From assembly GCF_001499855.1 (NCBI RefSeq), contig NZ_LQIK01000002.1:172211-236210 (forward strand): a stretch of 64,000 nt of DNA, given 5' to 3'. Both the position numbers and the translations under genes were made by a program. The notes under the pieces were generated by a model. It worked only from the letters and a program-made list of their open reading frames with translations. It searched no databases and was not told the DNA's origin. How positions within the stretch are numbered: the first letter of the stretch is position 1; every line of letters begins with the position of its first letter. This DNA comes from Mycobacterium sp. GA-0227b (GTDB taxonomy: Bacteria > Actinomycetota > Actinomycetes > Mycobacteriales > Mycobacteriaceae). Shown here piece after piece: positions 1 through 8,771 of this stretch.

Positions 1-282
1 CGCCTGTGAACCGCTGGCGCACGCCGCGTAACTCGACGACACGGGTACGCCATTCCAGCCCAGTTTCTGCGCGAACGTCGCACCCGCCACGAAGCCCGGA
101 TAGCCGTTGCGGATCGTGTCGGCGCCCGCGACCAGCTGGATCTGGCGCCAGTCCAAACCCGCCTCGGCCAACGCGGCCCGCGCCGCGACGACGCCGTATT
201 CGGTGAAGTCGCGCCCCCACTTGCCCCACGGGTGCATGCCGGCGCCCAGGATGTACAGCGGTGCCGGAGTTTCAGTACTCAT
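1..282 (-). CDS. Thiolase-family lipid-transfer protein, N-terminal part (gene runs off the window)
   Basis: Reading the complement from the ATG at 282 gives 94 residues starting MSTETPAPLYILGAGMHPWG and continuing to a YAACASGSQA stretch at the edge. This is the N-terminus of a thiolase-like (sterol carrier/lipid-transfer) protein; the YAACASG segment is where the family nucleophilic-cysteine loop lies. The start codon overlaps the stop of the upstream OB-fold gene (ATGA), so the two are translationally coupled. Thiolase plus DUF35 protein is the standard pair in actinobacterial steroid and acyl-CoA degradation, where the pair forms a complex; the M. tuberculosis counterpart beside polA is Rv1627c. 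Only the first quarter is visible, so active-site completeness cannot be judged. Confidence 0.85.
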   Translation of the reverse strand, partial: MSTETPAPLYILGAGMHPWGKWGRDFTEYGVVAARAALAEAGLDWRQIQLVAGADTIRNGYPGFVAGATFAQKLGWNGVPVSSSYAACASGSQA

Positions 283-716
283 TCCGCCACCTTCCATGCG
301 TGAACGACGCGCTCGACGCCGTCGTCGTCGACGAACAACGGCATCGTGGTCAGCTCCATCTCCATGCCGACCTTCAGGTCCGCGGCCAACGTTCCCTCGA
401 CGACCTTGCCCAGCACGATGAGCCCCTCCTCGGCCAGTTCCACCGCGGCAACGGCGAAGGGCTCGAAGGGATCCGGGGTCGGATAAGGCGGCGGGGGAGC
501 GTACCGGTTCTCGGTGTAGCTCCACAGCGTTCCGCGCCGCGACAGTGGCACCTGGGCCAGCTCGTCGCCGTCACACCCCGGGTTCGGACAGTTGTTGGCA
601 CGGGGCGGAAACACGTAGGTGCCGCACTGATGGCACTTGCCGCCGATCAGATAGGCCTCACCGGATCCATCGGTGGCGAACCAACCTTCGATCGCGGGTT
701 GAGTGGAAGCTGACAC
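279..716 (-). CDS. Zn-ribbon/OB-fold (DUF35) acyl-CoA-associated protein
   Basis: 145 residues from a GTG at 716 (VSASTQPAIEGWFATDG). The N-terminal part holds a zinc ribbon with CHQC and, about 15 residues later, CPNPGC; the rest is a beta-rich OB-fold ending KVVEGTLAADLKVGMEMEL. Such proteins partner thiolase-like enzymes and help bind the acyl-CoA substrate; they are not enzymes on their own. The gene precedes the thiolase gene with a 4-nt overlap. The open frame extends far upstream, but that stretch is antisense to polA and not protein-like, so the GTG just before the conserved start is preferred. It matches the Rv1628c position of M. tuberculosis, divergent from polA. Confidence 0.87.
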   Translation of the reverse strand: MSASTQPAIEGWFATDGSGEAYLIGGKCHQCGTYVFPPRANNCPNPGCDGDELAQVPLSRRGTLWSYTENRYAPPPPYPTPDPFEPFAVAAVELAEEGLIVLGKVVEGTLAADLKVGMEMELTTMPLFVDDDGVERVVHAWKVAE

Positions 717-824
717 GCGGGTCAGCGTACCGAGTCGCCCGGCGAAACTGAAACGTGTTCCAGTTGAGTGGGACGCGGCGGCAGGTGCGAGCGCCACGGT
801 GGCTCCGTTGTCACCGCCGATGCA

Positions 825-836
825 TAGAGTAGGGCC
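825..836 (+). promoter_or_regulatory. polA -10 box, leaderless arrangement
   Basis: TAGAGT at 825-830 lies exactly 6 nt before the polA GTG (837). In mycobacteria transcription usually starts 6-7 nt after the -10 box, which places the first mRNA base on the G of GTG. No Shine-Dalgarno sequence is present. A leaderless polA mRNA is inferred. Confidence 0.5.
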
Positions 837-3566
837 GTGAGCCCAGCCAGCACCGCCACCGGCAAGAAGACGGCGTCCGAGCACACGGAACAGAAGCCGA
901 CACTGATGTTGCTCGACGGCAATTCGCTGGCGTACCGGGCGTTCTACGCGCTGCCTGCCGAGAACTTCAAGACGCAGGGCGGGCTCACCACCAACGCTGT
1001 GTACGGCTTCACGGCGATGCTGATCAATCTGTTGCGTGACGAGCAGCCCAGCCACATTGCGGCCGCGTTCGACGTGTCGCGCCAGACGTTCCGCGTCGAC
1101 AAGTACCCCGAGTACAAGGCCGGCCGGTCCACGACCCCCGACGAGTTCCGCGGCCAGATCGACATCACCAAAGAGGTGCTCGGTGCGCTGGGAATCACCG
1201 TGCTCGCCGAACCGGGCTTCGAGGCCGACGACATCATCGCCACGCTGGCCACCCAGGCCGAGCTGGGCGGCTATCGCGTACTGGTGGTCAGCGGCGACCG
1301 CGACTCGCTGCAACTGGTCAGCGACGACGTCACGGTGCTGTATCCGCGCAAGGGCGTCAGCGAGCTGACCCGGTTCACCCCGGAGGCGGTGCTGGAGAAG
1401 TACGGCCTGACCCCGCAGCAGTATCCGGACTTCGCGGCCCTGCGCGGAGACCCCAGCGACAACCTGCCGGGTATCCCCGGCGTCGGGGAGAAGACGGCGA
1501 CGAAGTGGATCGCCGAATTCGGCTCGCTGCAGGCGCTGGTCGACAACGTCGACTCCGTGAAGGGCAAGGTGGGCGATGCGTTGCGGGCGAACCTGTCGAG
1601 CGTCGTGCTCAACCGGGAACTGACCGACCTGGTGCGCGACGTGGCGCTCCCGCAGACCCCGGACACCCTGCGGATGCAGCCGTGGGACCGCGACCAGATC
1701 CACCGGCTCTTCGACGACCTGGAGTTCCGGGTACTGCGCGACCGGCTGTTCGAGACGCTGGCGTCGGCGGACCCCGAGGTGGACCAGGGTTTCGACGTGC
1801 GAGGGCGGGCGCTGGAGCCGGGAGAGCTCGCGGCGTGGCTGGCCGAACACAGCTCGGGTAAGAGGTTCGGGATGGCGGTGGTGGGCACGCACCTGGCCTT
1901 CGACGCCGACGCGACCGCACTGGCCATCGTCGCCGCGGACGGCGACGGGCGCTACATCGACACCGCCACGCTGAGCGCCGATGACGAGGCCGCGCTGGCG
2001 TCCTGGCTGGCCGACCCCGGACCGCCGAAGGCGCTACACGAAGCCAAGCTGGCGATGCACGATCTGCAAGGCCGCGGCTGGAAGCTCGCCGGCGTCACCT
2101 CGGACACCGCACTCGCCGCGTACCTCGTCCGTCCTGGGCAGCGCAGCTTTGCGCTCGACGATCTCTCGCTGCGCTACCTGAAGCGCGAACTTCGTGCGGA
2201 AACACCTGAGCAGCAACAGCTTTCGCTGTTAGATGACAATGATGGCGTCGACGGCCAGGCCGTGCAGACCGTGATCCTGCGGGCCAGCGCGGTAATGGAT
2301 CTCGCCGACGCGCTCGACGAGGAGCTCGCCCGTATCGACTCCCTGGCGCTGCTGAACAACATGGAGTTGCCGGTGCAGCGGGTGCTGGCCGAGATGGAGA
2401 CCGCGGGCATCGCTGTCGACCTCGAGCAACTCGGCCAGTTGCAGAGCGAGTTCGCCGACCAGATTCGCGACGCCGCCGAGGCGGCCTACGCGGTGATCGG
2501 CAAGCAGATCAACCTCGGTTCACCGAAGCAGCTGCAGGTGGTGCTGTTCGACGAACTGGAGATGCCCAAGACCAAGCGCACCAAGACCGGCTACACCACG
2601 GACGCCGACGCGCTGCAGTCCCTGTTCGACAAGACCGGCCATCCGTTTCTGCAGCATCTGCTCACCCACCGCGACGCGACGCGGTTGAAGGTGACCGTCG
2701 ACGGGCTGCTGGCCTCCGTGGCCTCCGATGGCCGCATCCACACCACGTTCAACCAGACCATCGCCGCGACGGGGCGCCTGTCGTCGACCGAGCCGAACCT
2801 GCAGAACATCCCCATCCGCACCGACGCGGGCCGGCGCATCCGCGACGCATTCGTCGTGGGCAAGGGCTATACGGAGCTGATGACGGCCGACTACAGCCAG
2901 ATCGAAATGCGCATCATGGCGCATCTGTCGAAGGATGAGGGGCTGATCGAAGCGTTCAACACCGGTGAAGATCTGCACTCGTTCGTCGCGTCGCGGGCGT
3001 TCTCGGTGCCGATCGACGAGGTCACCGCGGAGCTGCGGCGCCGCGTCAAGGCGATGTCCTACGGATTGGCGTACGGGCTGAGCGCCTACGGGCTCGCGGC
3101 GCAGCTCAAGATCTCCACCGAGGAAGCCAAAGTGCAGATGGAGCAGTACTTCGACCGGTTCGGCGGGGTGCGCGATTACCTGCACAACGTCGTCGACCAG
3201 GCCCGCAAGGACGGATACACCTCGACGGTGTTCGGCAGGCGGCGCTACCTACCCGAACTGGACAGCAGCAACCGCAACGTGCGCGAGGCCGCCGAGCGGG
3301 CCGCGCTCAACGCACCGATTCAGGGCAGCGCCGCCGACATCATCAAGGTGGCGATGATCAATGTCGACAAGGCGCTGAAGGACTCCGGTCTGGCGTCGCG
3401 GATGCTGCTGCAGGTGCACGACGAACTGCTCTTCGAGGTCGCCGAGGGCGAGCGCGACGCCGTGGAGAAGCTGGTACGCGAGCAGATGGGCAACGCCTAC
3501 CCGCTGGATGTGCCGCTGGAGGTGTCGGTCGGCTACGGCCGCAGCTGGGACGCGGCCGCACACTGA
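837..3566 (+). CDS. polA: DNA polymerase I
   Basis: 909 residues from a GTG. The N-terminal 5'-3' nuclease domain (about 20-310) shows LLDGNSLAYRAFYALP, FEADDIIATLA and GDPSDNLPGIPGVGEKTA (helix-hairpin region). A degenerate 3'-5' exonuclease-like domain follows; mycobacterial PolA is known to lack proofreading. The polymerase domain carries motif A (DYSQIEMRIMAH, near 684), motif B (RRRVKAMSYGLAYG, near 740) and motif C (VHDELLFEV, near 860). Role: Okazaki-fragment maturation and gap filling after nucleotide and base excision repair, which suits its place near uvrB, uvrA and two glycosylase genes. It ends 1 bp before the stop of the convergent PrsW gene. Length agrees with the M. tuberculosis enzyme (about 904). 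Confidence 0.97.
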   Translation: MSPASTATGKKTASEHTEQKPTLMLLDGNSLAYRAFYALPAENFKTQGGLTTNAVYGFTAMLINLLRDEQPSHIAAAFDVSRQTFRVDKYPEYKAGRSTTPDEFRGQIDITKEVLGALGITVLAEPGFEADDIIATLATQAELGGYRVLVVSGDRDSLQLVSDDVTVLYPRKGVSELTRFTPEAVLEKYGLTPQQYPDFAALRGDPSDNLPGIPGVGEKTATKWIAEFGSLQALVDNVDSVKGKVGDALRANLSSVVLNRELTDLVRDVALPQTPDTLRMQPWDRDQIHRLFDDLEFRVLRDRLFETLASADPEVDQGFDVRGRALEPGELAAWLAEHSSGKRFGMAVVGTHLAFDADATALAIVAADGDGRYIDTATLSADDEAALASWLADPGPPKALHEAKLAMHDLQGRGWKLAGVTSDTALAAYLVRPGQRSFALDDLSLRYLKRELRAETPEQQQLSLLDDNDGVDGQAVQTVILRASAVMDLADALDEELARIDSLALLNNMELPVQRVLAEMETAGIAVDLEQLGQLQSEFADQIRDAAEAAYAVIGKQINLGSPKQLQVVLFDELEMPKTKRTKTGYTTDADALQSLFDKTGHPFLQHLLTHRDATRLKVTVDGLLASVASDGRIHTTFNQTIAATGRLSSTEPNLQNIPIRTDAGRRIRDAFVVGKGYTELMTADYSQIEMRIMAHLSKDEGLIEAFNTGEDLHSFVASRAFSVPIDEVTAELRRRVKAMSYGLAYGLSAYGLAAQLKISTEEAKVQMEQYFDRFGGVRDYLHNVVDQARKDGYTSTVFGRRRYLPELDSSNRNVREAAERAALNAPIQGSAADIIKVAMINVDKALKDSGLASRMLLQVHDELLFEVAEGERDAVEKLVREQMGNAYPLDVPLEVSVGYGRSWDAAAH

Positions 3567-3567
3567 G

Positions 3568-4731
3568 TCAGCGGCTCGGGGCGCGGTAAGCGGTCAGCCA
3601 CTGCAGCATCGGAGCGGCCGCTCGTGCCGCGTGTACTGCGTAGGCCTCCTCGGCCTGCAGGGTATAGACGCGCTGGTCGCCGAAGCCGCGGTCAATTCTG
3701 TCCCGGACGAACGCCAGCTCGACGACCTGGGCGGCGAACCGCTTGACCGCCTTGCCCGCGGGTCGTCCGCCTTGGCGGGTGGCCAGCGCGACAGCCTGCT
3801 TGCGGTGCCGCAACGACCCCAGCCAGGTGGCCTCGTTCGGCGTCACCAGGCCCGCGGCCACCATGCCGGGCAGCTTGGCCGCGACAATGGTCTGCTCGCG
3901 GCGGCGGCCCTGCACGCCGAGCACGATCACCAACGCGAAGATCGGGACCATCCAGAACAGGTAGACCGCGAAATACCACCCGATGCCCAGCAGCGACGAG
4001 CCGTTCCACAGCCCGTGCATGACGACCGCGGCCAGGTACCCCAAACCGATGTAGCCCGCGCGGGTCAGCGCGTTGCGGTGGTGCAGCGCGAAATACACGC
4101 CGATGCCGATGAACGTGGTGAACAGCGAATGCGCGAACGGCGCCATGACCAGTCGCAATGCCGCGGTGAGCAGCGAATCGCCGAGCGATTCGCCGCTGGC
4201 GATGTAGAGGATGTCCTCCAACCAGGCGAAACCGGCGCCGACCAGCCCGGCATAGACCAGGCAGTCGGTCAGCGAGTTGAGTTCGTTGCGGCGCCGGCCG
4301 GTCATCATGAACAGCAGAAAGGTGCCCTTCGCCGCTTCCTCGATCACCGGCGCGATGACGGCCACCGACACCCAACTGACGTCGTCGGTCTCGCCGGTCA
4401 CGATCAGAGACTCGAAGAAGAGCCCGAGAAGCACCGACAGCACCACGGCAACCGAGGCGCCCCACAAGAACGCGAAGATCAGCAGCCTCGGCGGCTCCGG
4501 CTCGAAGCGGTCCAGCCACACGTAGGCCAGCAGCACGACCACCATGGTCAGGCTCGACAGCACCAGCCCGATACCGGCGCCGACCGGGTTCAGGGCGGTC
4601 AGCCCGACGACGATCAGCCCGGCCACGGTGCCGAGCAGGATGAGGACGGCCAGCGGCGCCCCGACCTTTCGCACCTTGCGCTCGAACGGCGGCTGGATCG
4701 GCCAGGGCTGGGGCGCACCGGCGTAGGACAC
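3568..4731 (-). CDS. PrsW-family intramembrane protease homologue
   Basis: 387 residues from a GTG, with about eight hydrophobic segments. It shows the PrsW/CPBP-superfamily signature: a Glu-Glu motif EEAAKG at 131-136, then FAWLED at 168-173, His201 (FAHSLF) and His239 (MHGLWNG). These polar residues within membrane helices are the expected active-site or metal-binding set. PrsW proteins perform site-1 cleavage of anti-sigma factors in Bacillus and Clostridioides; the mycobacterial substrate is unknown. The gene is convergent with polA and divergent from rpsA. TACCCT lies 8 nt before the start, so a very short leader is likely. No anti-sigma gene lies nearby, so the function is inferred from the family only. 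Confidence 0.8.
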   Translation of the reverse strand: MSYAGAPQPWPIQPPFERKVRKVGAPLAVLILLGTVAGLIVVGLTALNPVGAGIGLVLSSLTMVVVLLAYVWLDRFEPEPPRLLIFAFLWGASVAVVLSVLLGLFFESLIVTGETDDVSWVSVAVIAPVIEEAAKGTFLLFMMTGRRRNELNSLTDCLVYAGLVGAGFAWLEDILYIASGESLGDSLLTAALRLVMAPFAHSLFTTFIGIGVYFALHHRNALTRAGYIGLGYLAAVVMHGLWNGSSLLGIGWYFAVYLFWMVPIFALVIVLGVQGRRREQTIVAAKLPGMVAAGLVTPNEATWLGSLRHRKQAVALATRQGGRPAGKAVKRFAAQVVELAFVRDRIDRGFGDQRVYTLQAEEAYAVHAARAAAPMLQWLTAYRAPSR

Positions 4732-4774
4732 GAGAAGTCAGGGTAGCGAGCGCGCAACAGGCGGGGGACCGGGT

Positions 4775-4804
4775 TTGTCCAGCATGTGCCCAGTCGAGTA
4801 ACCT
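4775..4804 (+). promoter_or_regulatory. Putative rpsA promoter
   Basis: TTGTCC (4775-4780) and TAACCT (4799-4804) are separated by 18 bp, a good sigma-A pair for mycobacteria. Transcription would start near 4811 and give an untranslated leader of about 90 nt before the rpsA ATG. The rest of the 171-bp gap to the divergent gene shows nothing else clear. Confidence 0.5.
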
Positions 4805-4902
4805 CTACCGGTACCTGTCTGTGGTTTTTGCATTCTTCTGCGGCGGGTAACACCAATAAACAACTGTCCCTACGATCAAACCTGTCCGGAGCAACCCACC
4901 AC

Positions 4903-6348
4903 ATGCCAAGTCCCTCCGTCACCTCGCCGCAAGTAGCCGTCAACGACATCGGCTCGAGCGAGGACTTTCTCGCCGCCATCGACAAGACCATCAAGTACTT
5001 CAACGATGGCGACATCGTCGAAGGGACGATCGTCAAGGTTGACCGTGACGAAGTCCTGCTCGACATCGGTTACAAGACCGAAGGCGTCATCCCGTCCCGT
5101 GAGCTCTCCATCAAGCACGACGTCGACCCCAACGAGGTCGTTTCCGTGGGCGATGAGGTCGAGGCTCTGGTCCTCACCAAGGAGGACAAGGAAGGCCGCC
5201 TGATCCTGTCCAAGAAGCGCGCCCAGTACGAGCGCGCCTGGGGCACCATCGAGGAGCTCAAAGAGAAGGACGAGGCCGTCAAGGGCACCGTCATCGAGGT
5301 CGTAAAGGGCGGCCTGATCCTCGACATCGGCCTACGCGGCTTCCTGCCCGCGTCGCTGGTCGAGATGCGCCGCGTCCGCGATCTGCAGCCGTACATCGGC
5401 AAGGAGATCGAGGCGAAGATCATCGAGCTGGACAAGAACCGCAACAACGTGGTGCTCTCCCGCCGCGCCTGGCTGGAGCAGACCCAGTCCGAGGTGCGCA
5501 GCGAGTTCCTCAACCAGCTGCAGAAGGGCGCCATCCGCAAGGGCGTGGTCAGCAGCATCGTCAACTTCGGCGCGTTCGTCGACCTCGGCGGTGTCGACGG
5601 CCTGGTGCACGTCTCCGAGCTGTCCTGGAAGCACATCGACCACCCGTCCGAGGTGGTCCAGGTGGGCGACGAGGTCACCGTCGAGGTGCTCGACGTCGAC
5701 ATGGACCGCGAGCGGGTTTCGTTGTCGCTCAAGGCGACCCAGGAAGACCCGTGGCGGCACTTCGCCCGCACCCACGCGATCGGCCAGATCGTGCCGGGCA
5801 AGGTCACCAAGCTGGTGCCGTTCGGCGCGTTCGTCCGCGTCGAGGAGGGCATCGAGGGCCTGGTCCACATTTCCGAGCTCTCCGAGCGCCACGTCGAGGT
5901 CCCGGACCAGGTGGTGCAGGTCGGCGACGACGCGATGGTCAAGGTCATCGACATCGATTTGGAGCGGCGCCGCATCTCGCTGAGCCTCAAGCAGGCCAAC
6001 GAGGACTACACCGAGGAGTTCGACCCGTCGAAGTACGGCATGGCCGACAGCTACGACGAGCAGGGCAACTACATCTTCCCGGAGGGCTTCGACTCCGAGA
6101 CCAACGAGTGGCTCGAGGGTTTCGAGAAGCAGCGTGAGGAGTGGGAGTCCCGCTACGCGGAGGCCGAGCGCCGGCACAAGATGCACACCGCGCAGATGGA
6201 GAAGTTCGCCGCTGCTGAAGCAGACGCAGCGGAGGCGTCCTCATCGTCGAACGGCACGTCGCGTGGCGAGGAGCAGTCGTCGGGTGGATCGCTGGCCAGC
6301 GACGCCCAACTCGCGGCGCTGCGGGAGAAGCTCGCAGGCAACGCATAA
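4903..6348 (+). CDS. rpsA: 30S ribosomal protein S1
   Basis: 481 residues from the ATG at 4903 (MPSPSVTSPQVAVNDIGSS). This start gives the same length as M. tuberculosis RpsA as I recall it; the frame is open 39 codons further upstream, but that part is not conserved-looking. Four S1 repeats are visible, each with a G-x-V...GAFV/LDIG pattern: about 35-105, 120-190, 207-277 and 294-363. An acidic and polar tail follows (EGFEKQREEW..., then a Ser-rich stretch) and ends ASDAQLAALREKLAGNA. Role: mRNA binding on the 30S subunit and translation of leadered mRNAs; S1 has also been linked to trans-translation. coaE starts 30 bp downstream. Confidence 0.96.
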   Translation: MPSPSVTSPQVAVNDIGSSEDFLAAIDKTIKYFNDGDIVEGTIVKVDRDEVLLDIGYKTEGVIPSRELSIKHDVDPNEVVSVGDEVEALVLTKEDKEGRLILSKKRAQYERAWGTIEELKEKDEAVKGTVIEVVKGGLILDIGLRGFLPASLVEMRRVRDLQPYIGKEIEAKIIELDKNRNNVVLSRRAWLEQTQSEVRSEFLNQLQKGAIRKGVVSSIVNFGAFVDLGGVDGLVHVSELSWKHIDHPSEVVQVGDEVTVEVLDVDMDRERVSLSLKATQEDPWRHFARTHAIGQIVPGKVTKLVPFGAFVRVEEGIEGLVHISELSERHVEVPDQVVQVGDDAMVKVIDIDLERRRISLSLKQANEDYTEEFDPSKYGMADSYDEQGNYIFPEGFDSETNEWLEGFEKQREEWESRYAEAERRHKMHTAQMEKFAAAEADAAEASSSSNGTSRGEEQSSGGSLASDAQLAALREKLAGNA

Positions 6349-6377
6349 CGCGTTCGGCACCCTGACAGACTGGGGCG

Positions 6378-7601
6378 GTGCTGCGCATTGGGCTCTCCGG
6401 CGGTATCGGCGCCGGGAAATCGACCGTGTCCGCGACGTTCAGTGAACTCGGGGGAGTCGTCGTCGACGGCGACGTGATCGCCCGCGAGGTCGTCGAGCCC
6501 GGGACTGAGGGGCTGGCCAAGCTGGTCGACGCGTTCGGCGAGCAGATCCTGTACGGCGACGGACCGTCGGCCGGGGCGTTGAACCGCCCGGCCCTCGCCG
6601 CCATCGCGTTCAGCGACGAGGAGAAGCGCAAGACCCTCAACGGGATCGTCCATCCGCTGATAGCGCACCGCCGATCGAAGTTGATCGCGGCCGCCGCCGA
6701 AGACGCCGTGATCGTCGAGGACATCCCGCTGCTCGTCGAATCCGGTATGGCACCGATGTTTCCGTTGGTGGTGATCGTGCACGCGGACGAGGATCTGCGG
6801 GTGAAACGGTTGATCGAGCACCGAGGGTTCACCGAAGAGGACGCCCGGGCCCGGATCGCCGCGCAAGCCACCGAGGAACAGCGCCGTGCCGTTGCCGACG
6901 TGTGGCTGGACAACTCGGGCACCACAGCACAGCTGGTCGGCGCGGCGCGAGCGCTGTGGCAGGAACGGATCCTGCCGTTCGCGCACAACGTGCACGAGAA
7001 TCGGCCCGCACACGCGGAACCGGTTCTGGTGCCCTACGATCCGACATGGCCTGAGCAGGCACGGCGCATCCTGGCTCGGCTCGACACGGCCTGCGGGCAC
7101 CGCGCCGCGCGCATCGACCACATCGGTTCCACGGCGGTACCCGGACTGGACGCCAAGGACGTGATCGACGTGCAGGTGACGGTCGGCTCGCTCGAGGTCG
7201 CCGACGAACTGCGCGAGGCGTTGACGACGGCCGGGTATGTCTGCAGGCCGATCACCGCCGACGTCGGCAAGCCGGACGCCCGCAGCACGGCCACCGAGTT
7301 CGACCACACCGACGACGAAGCGCTGTGGCGCAAGCGATTTCACTGTTCGGCCGATCCCGGTCGACCGACGAACGTCCATCTGCGGGTCGACGGCTGGCCG
7401 GGCCAGCAGTTCGCGCTGCTCTTCGTCGACTGGTTACGCGCCAATCCGGGTGTCCAGGCCGACTACCTCACGTTGAAGCGGCAGGTCGCCGCGAAGGGGC
7501 ACACCCAGACCGGTGCCTACGCCGACGCGAAAGAGCCGTGGTTCCTCGACGCATATCGACGGGCATGGGAGTGGGCCGACGCCACCGGGTGGCGGCCCTG
7601 A
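6378..7601 (+). CDS. coaE: Dephospho-CoA kinase fused to GrpB (UPF0157) domain
   Basis: 407 residues from a GTG. The N-terminal kinase domain (1 to about 200) begins LRIGLSGGIGAGKST with a P-loop and contains EDIPLLVESG and a lid region rich in Arg; it phosphorylates the ribose 3'-OH of dephospho-CoA, the last step of CoA synthesis. The C-terminal half (about 215-405) is a GrpB domain with HIGSTAVPGLDAKDVIDVQV, a nucleotidyltransferase-like fold of unknown activity. The fused form is typical of mycobacteria and allied actinobacteria. CAGACT lies 6 nt upstream of the GTG, so a leaderless mRNA from a second start inside the rpsA gap is possible besides read-through from rpsA. Confidence 0.95.
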   Translation: MLRIGLSGGIGAGKSTVSATFSELGGVVVDGDVIAREVVEPGTEGLAKLVDAFGEQILYGDGPSAGALNRPALAAIAFSDEEKRKTLNGIVHPLIAHRRSKLIAAAAEDAVIVEDIPLLVESGMAPMFPLVVIVHADEDLRVKRLIEHRGFTEEDARARIAAQATEEQRRAVADVWLDNSGTTAQLVGAARALWQERILPFAHNVHENRPAHAEPVLVPYDPTWPEQARRILARLDTACGHRAARIDHIGSTAVPGLDAKDVIDVQVTVGSLEVADELREALTTAGYVCRPITADVGKPDARSTATEFDHTDDEALWRKRFHCSADPGRPTNVHLRVDGWPGQQFALLFVDWLRANPGVQADYLTLKRQVAAKGHTQTGAYADAKEPWFLDAYRRAWEWADATGWRP

Positions 7602-7614
7602 CGGTCGCCGGAGC

Positions 7615-8178
7615 TTATGCCTGCGGCGGCGCGCTCACATCGGTGTCCGGCGCGCCGTCCACCGGAAGATTCAGCGGCGCACCGCATTGCAGCACTCCGT
7701 ACATCGGATCGTCCTTCGGCCGGAGCAACCGCGGCGCGATGAACTGATCGGCCTTGGCGACGATCTGGTCGTCGACGAGGATCTCGCAGTGCAGGTTCGA
7801 CCCGTACGGCCATTCGATGGAAATCTCCATGCCGGCCAGCTTGGGGTCCGCCAGCACCGCGTTGACCTCGAAGGTCTGACCGGGCAGCAGCGTGGGCTGC
7901 GCACTGTTGACGTTCTGGTCGTCCATCTTGTACGCGACGACCGCGCCGCGGGAGGTGCCGTCGGCCCGCGCGCGGTATATGACGTTGTGCAGGATTTTGG
8001 GCTGGCCGGGCGGCGCCACCTCGGTGCCGGAACCGACCGGCTGACCCGAGGCGACCGCGGGGGCCACCAGGGCGCCCACCAGCACGGCTCCCGCAGCGAG
8101 CGAGGCGGCGAAAGACGTGCGTTCGATGAGATTCACGTGATCAGAGACTACCGTTCGTCGCGGTGCGGACAAATTCAT
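7615..8178 (-). CDS. Small secreted protein, function unknown
   Basis: 187 residues if translation starts at the ATG at 8178, where mRNA GGAA lies 6 nt upstream and the preceding gene stops 2 nt before. A GTG at 8136 would put a cleaner signal peptide at the very N-terminus (NLIERTSFAASLAAGAVLVG..., cleavage near AVASG). The mature part is beta-rich (HNVIYRARADGTSRGAVVAY, ISIEWPYGSNLHCEILVDDQ) with two Cys that could form a disulfide, and a Pro/Ala tail. This resembles small secreted accessory proteins of mycobacteria, but I do not recognise the family. It forms a two-gene unit with the DUF402 gene and is convergent with coaE. Confidence 0.75.
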   Translation of the reverse strand: MNLSAPRRTVVSDHVNLIERTSFAASLAAGAVLVGALVAPAVASGQPVGSGTEVAPPGQPKILHNVIYRARADGTSRGAVVAYKMDDQNVNSAQPTLLPGQTFEVNAVLADPKLAGMEISIEWPYGSNLHCEILVDDQIVAKADQFIAPRLLRPKDDPMYGVLQCGAPLNLPVDGAPDTDVSAPPQA

Positions 8179-8180
8179 GA

Positions 8181-8615
8181 TCATTTCCACGTCAGCGGCA
8201 TGCCTTGACTGGCCAGCCACCGGTTCAGGTCGTAGCCGTGCCGCGACAGCCCGTCGATCGCTGACACCGCGGCCTGTACCGCCTGCTCGCCGGTTTCCGG
8301 GGTCAGCAGGTTGTGCCGCACCGCGGTGAGCAGTTCGTCCACGTCGCAGAGCTCGGCCCCCTCACCGGTGCGGACCACCAGGTCGAGGTAGTGGTCCTCG
8401 GAATGCCAGACGTCCCGCCCGGGCGTGTAACGCCCGACGTCGAGGTAGTAGTCCTGGTCCAGTTCGTGGCCCGGGTTGAAGTGGAACACCGTCGCACGGA
8501 GCCGCAGCGACGGCAGCAGCCACGATTCGAGGTAGTGGAACTGGGCACGGCCAGGAGCCGGGCGAGCCATGTAGAGGCCCCAGGGCCGGACCGTGTAGAT
8601 CTCGACGGCCCGCAC
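8181..8615 (-). CDS. DUF402 domain protein
   Basis: 144 residues from the first ordinary start, a GTG at 8615 (VRAVEIYTVRPWGLYMARP). The core HYLESWLLPSLRLRATVFHF, DQDYYLDVGRY and HYLDLVVRTGEG is a DUF402 (FomD-like) beta-barrel, a family of nucleotide hydrolases or related proteins; M. tuberculosis has a counterpart here (Rv1632c). The frame stays open for 22 more codons upstream to an ATC at 8681, and that stretch (HAPKHETFDLRAHTNTDPKG) reads like genuine protein and, as I remember it, like the family N-terminus. A TATCCT box sits exactly 6 nt before that ATC. The true start may therefore be ATC 8681. The gene is divergent from uvrB. Confidence 0.85.
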   Translation of the reverse strand: MRAVEIYTVRPWGLYMARPAPGRAQFHYLESWLLPSLRLRATVFHFNPGHELDQDYYLDVGRYTPGRDVWHSEDHYLDLVVRTGEGAELCDVDELLTAVRHNLLTPETGEQAVQAAVSAIDGLSRHGYDLNRWLASQGMPLTWK

Positions 8616-8771
8616 GATGCCCTTCGGGTCGGTGTTGGTGTGGGCGCGCAGGTCGAACGTCTCGTGCTTGGGAGCGTGGATGGGTCAAGGATAGGGCCAC
8701 CGGGCCGTCGGTGGGGCGGCCGCCGCCGCGGGGCATGAAGTTGTCGGTCCGCACGCTTAACCTGGTGCATT

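Noticed and set aside
279..1892. Long reverse open frame across the polA 5' half
   Set aside because: Only its last 145 codons encode a recognisable protein (DUF35); the remainder is antisense of polA caused by GC-rich codon use.
8647..8672. Half LexA-like site TCGAAC upstream of uvrB
   Set aside because: The second half-site (CGTGC...) does not match GTTCGA, and it falls in the DUF402 coding frame.
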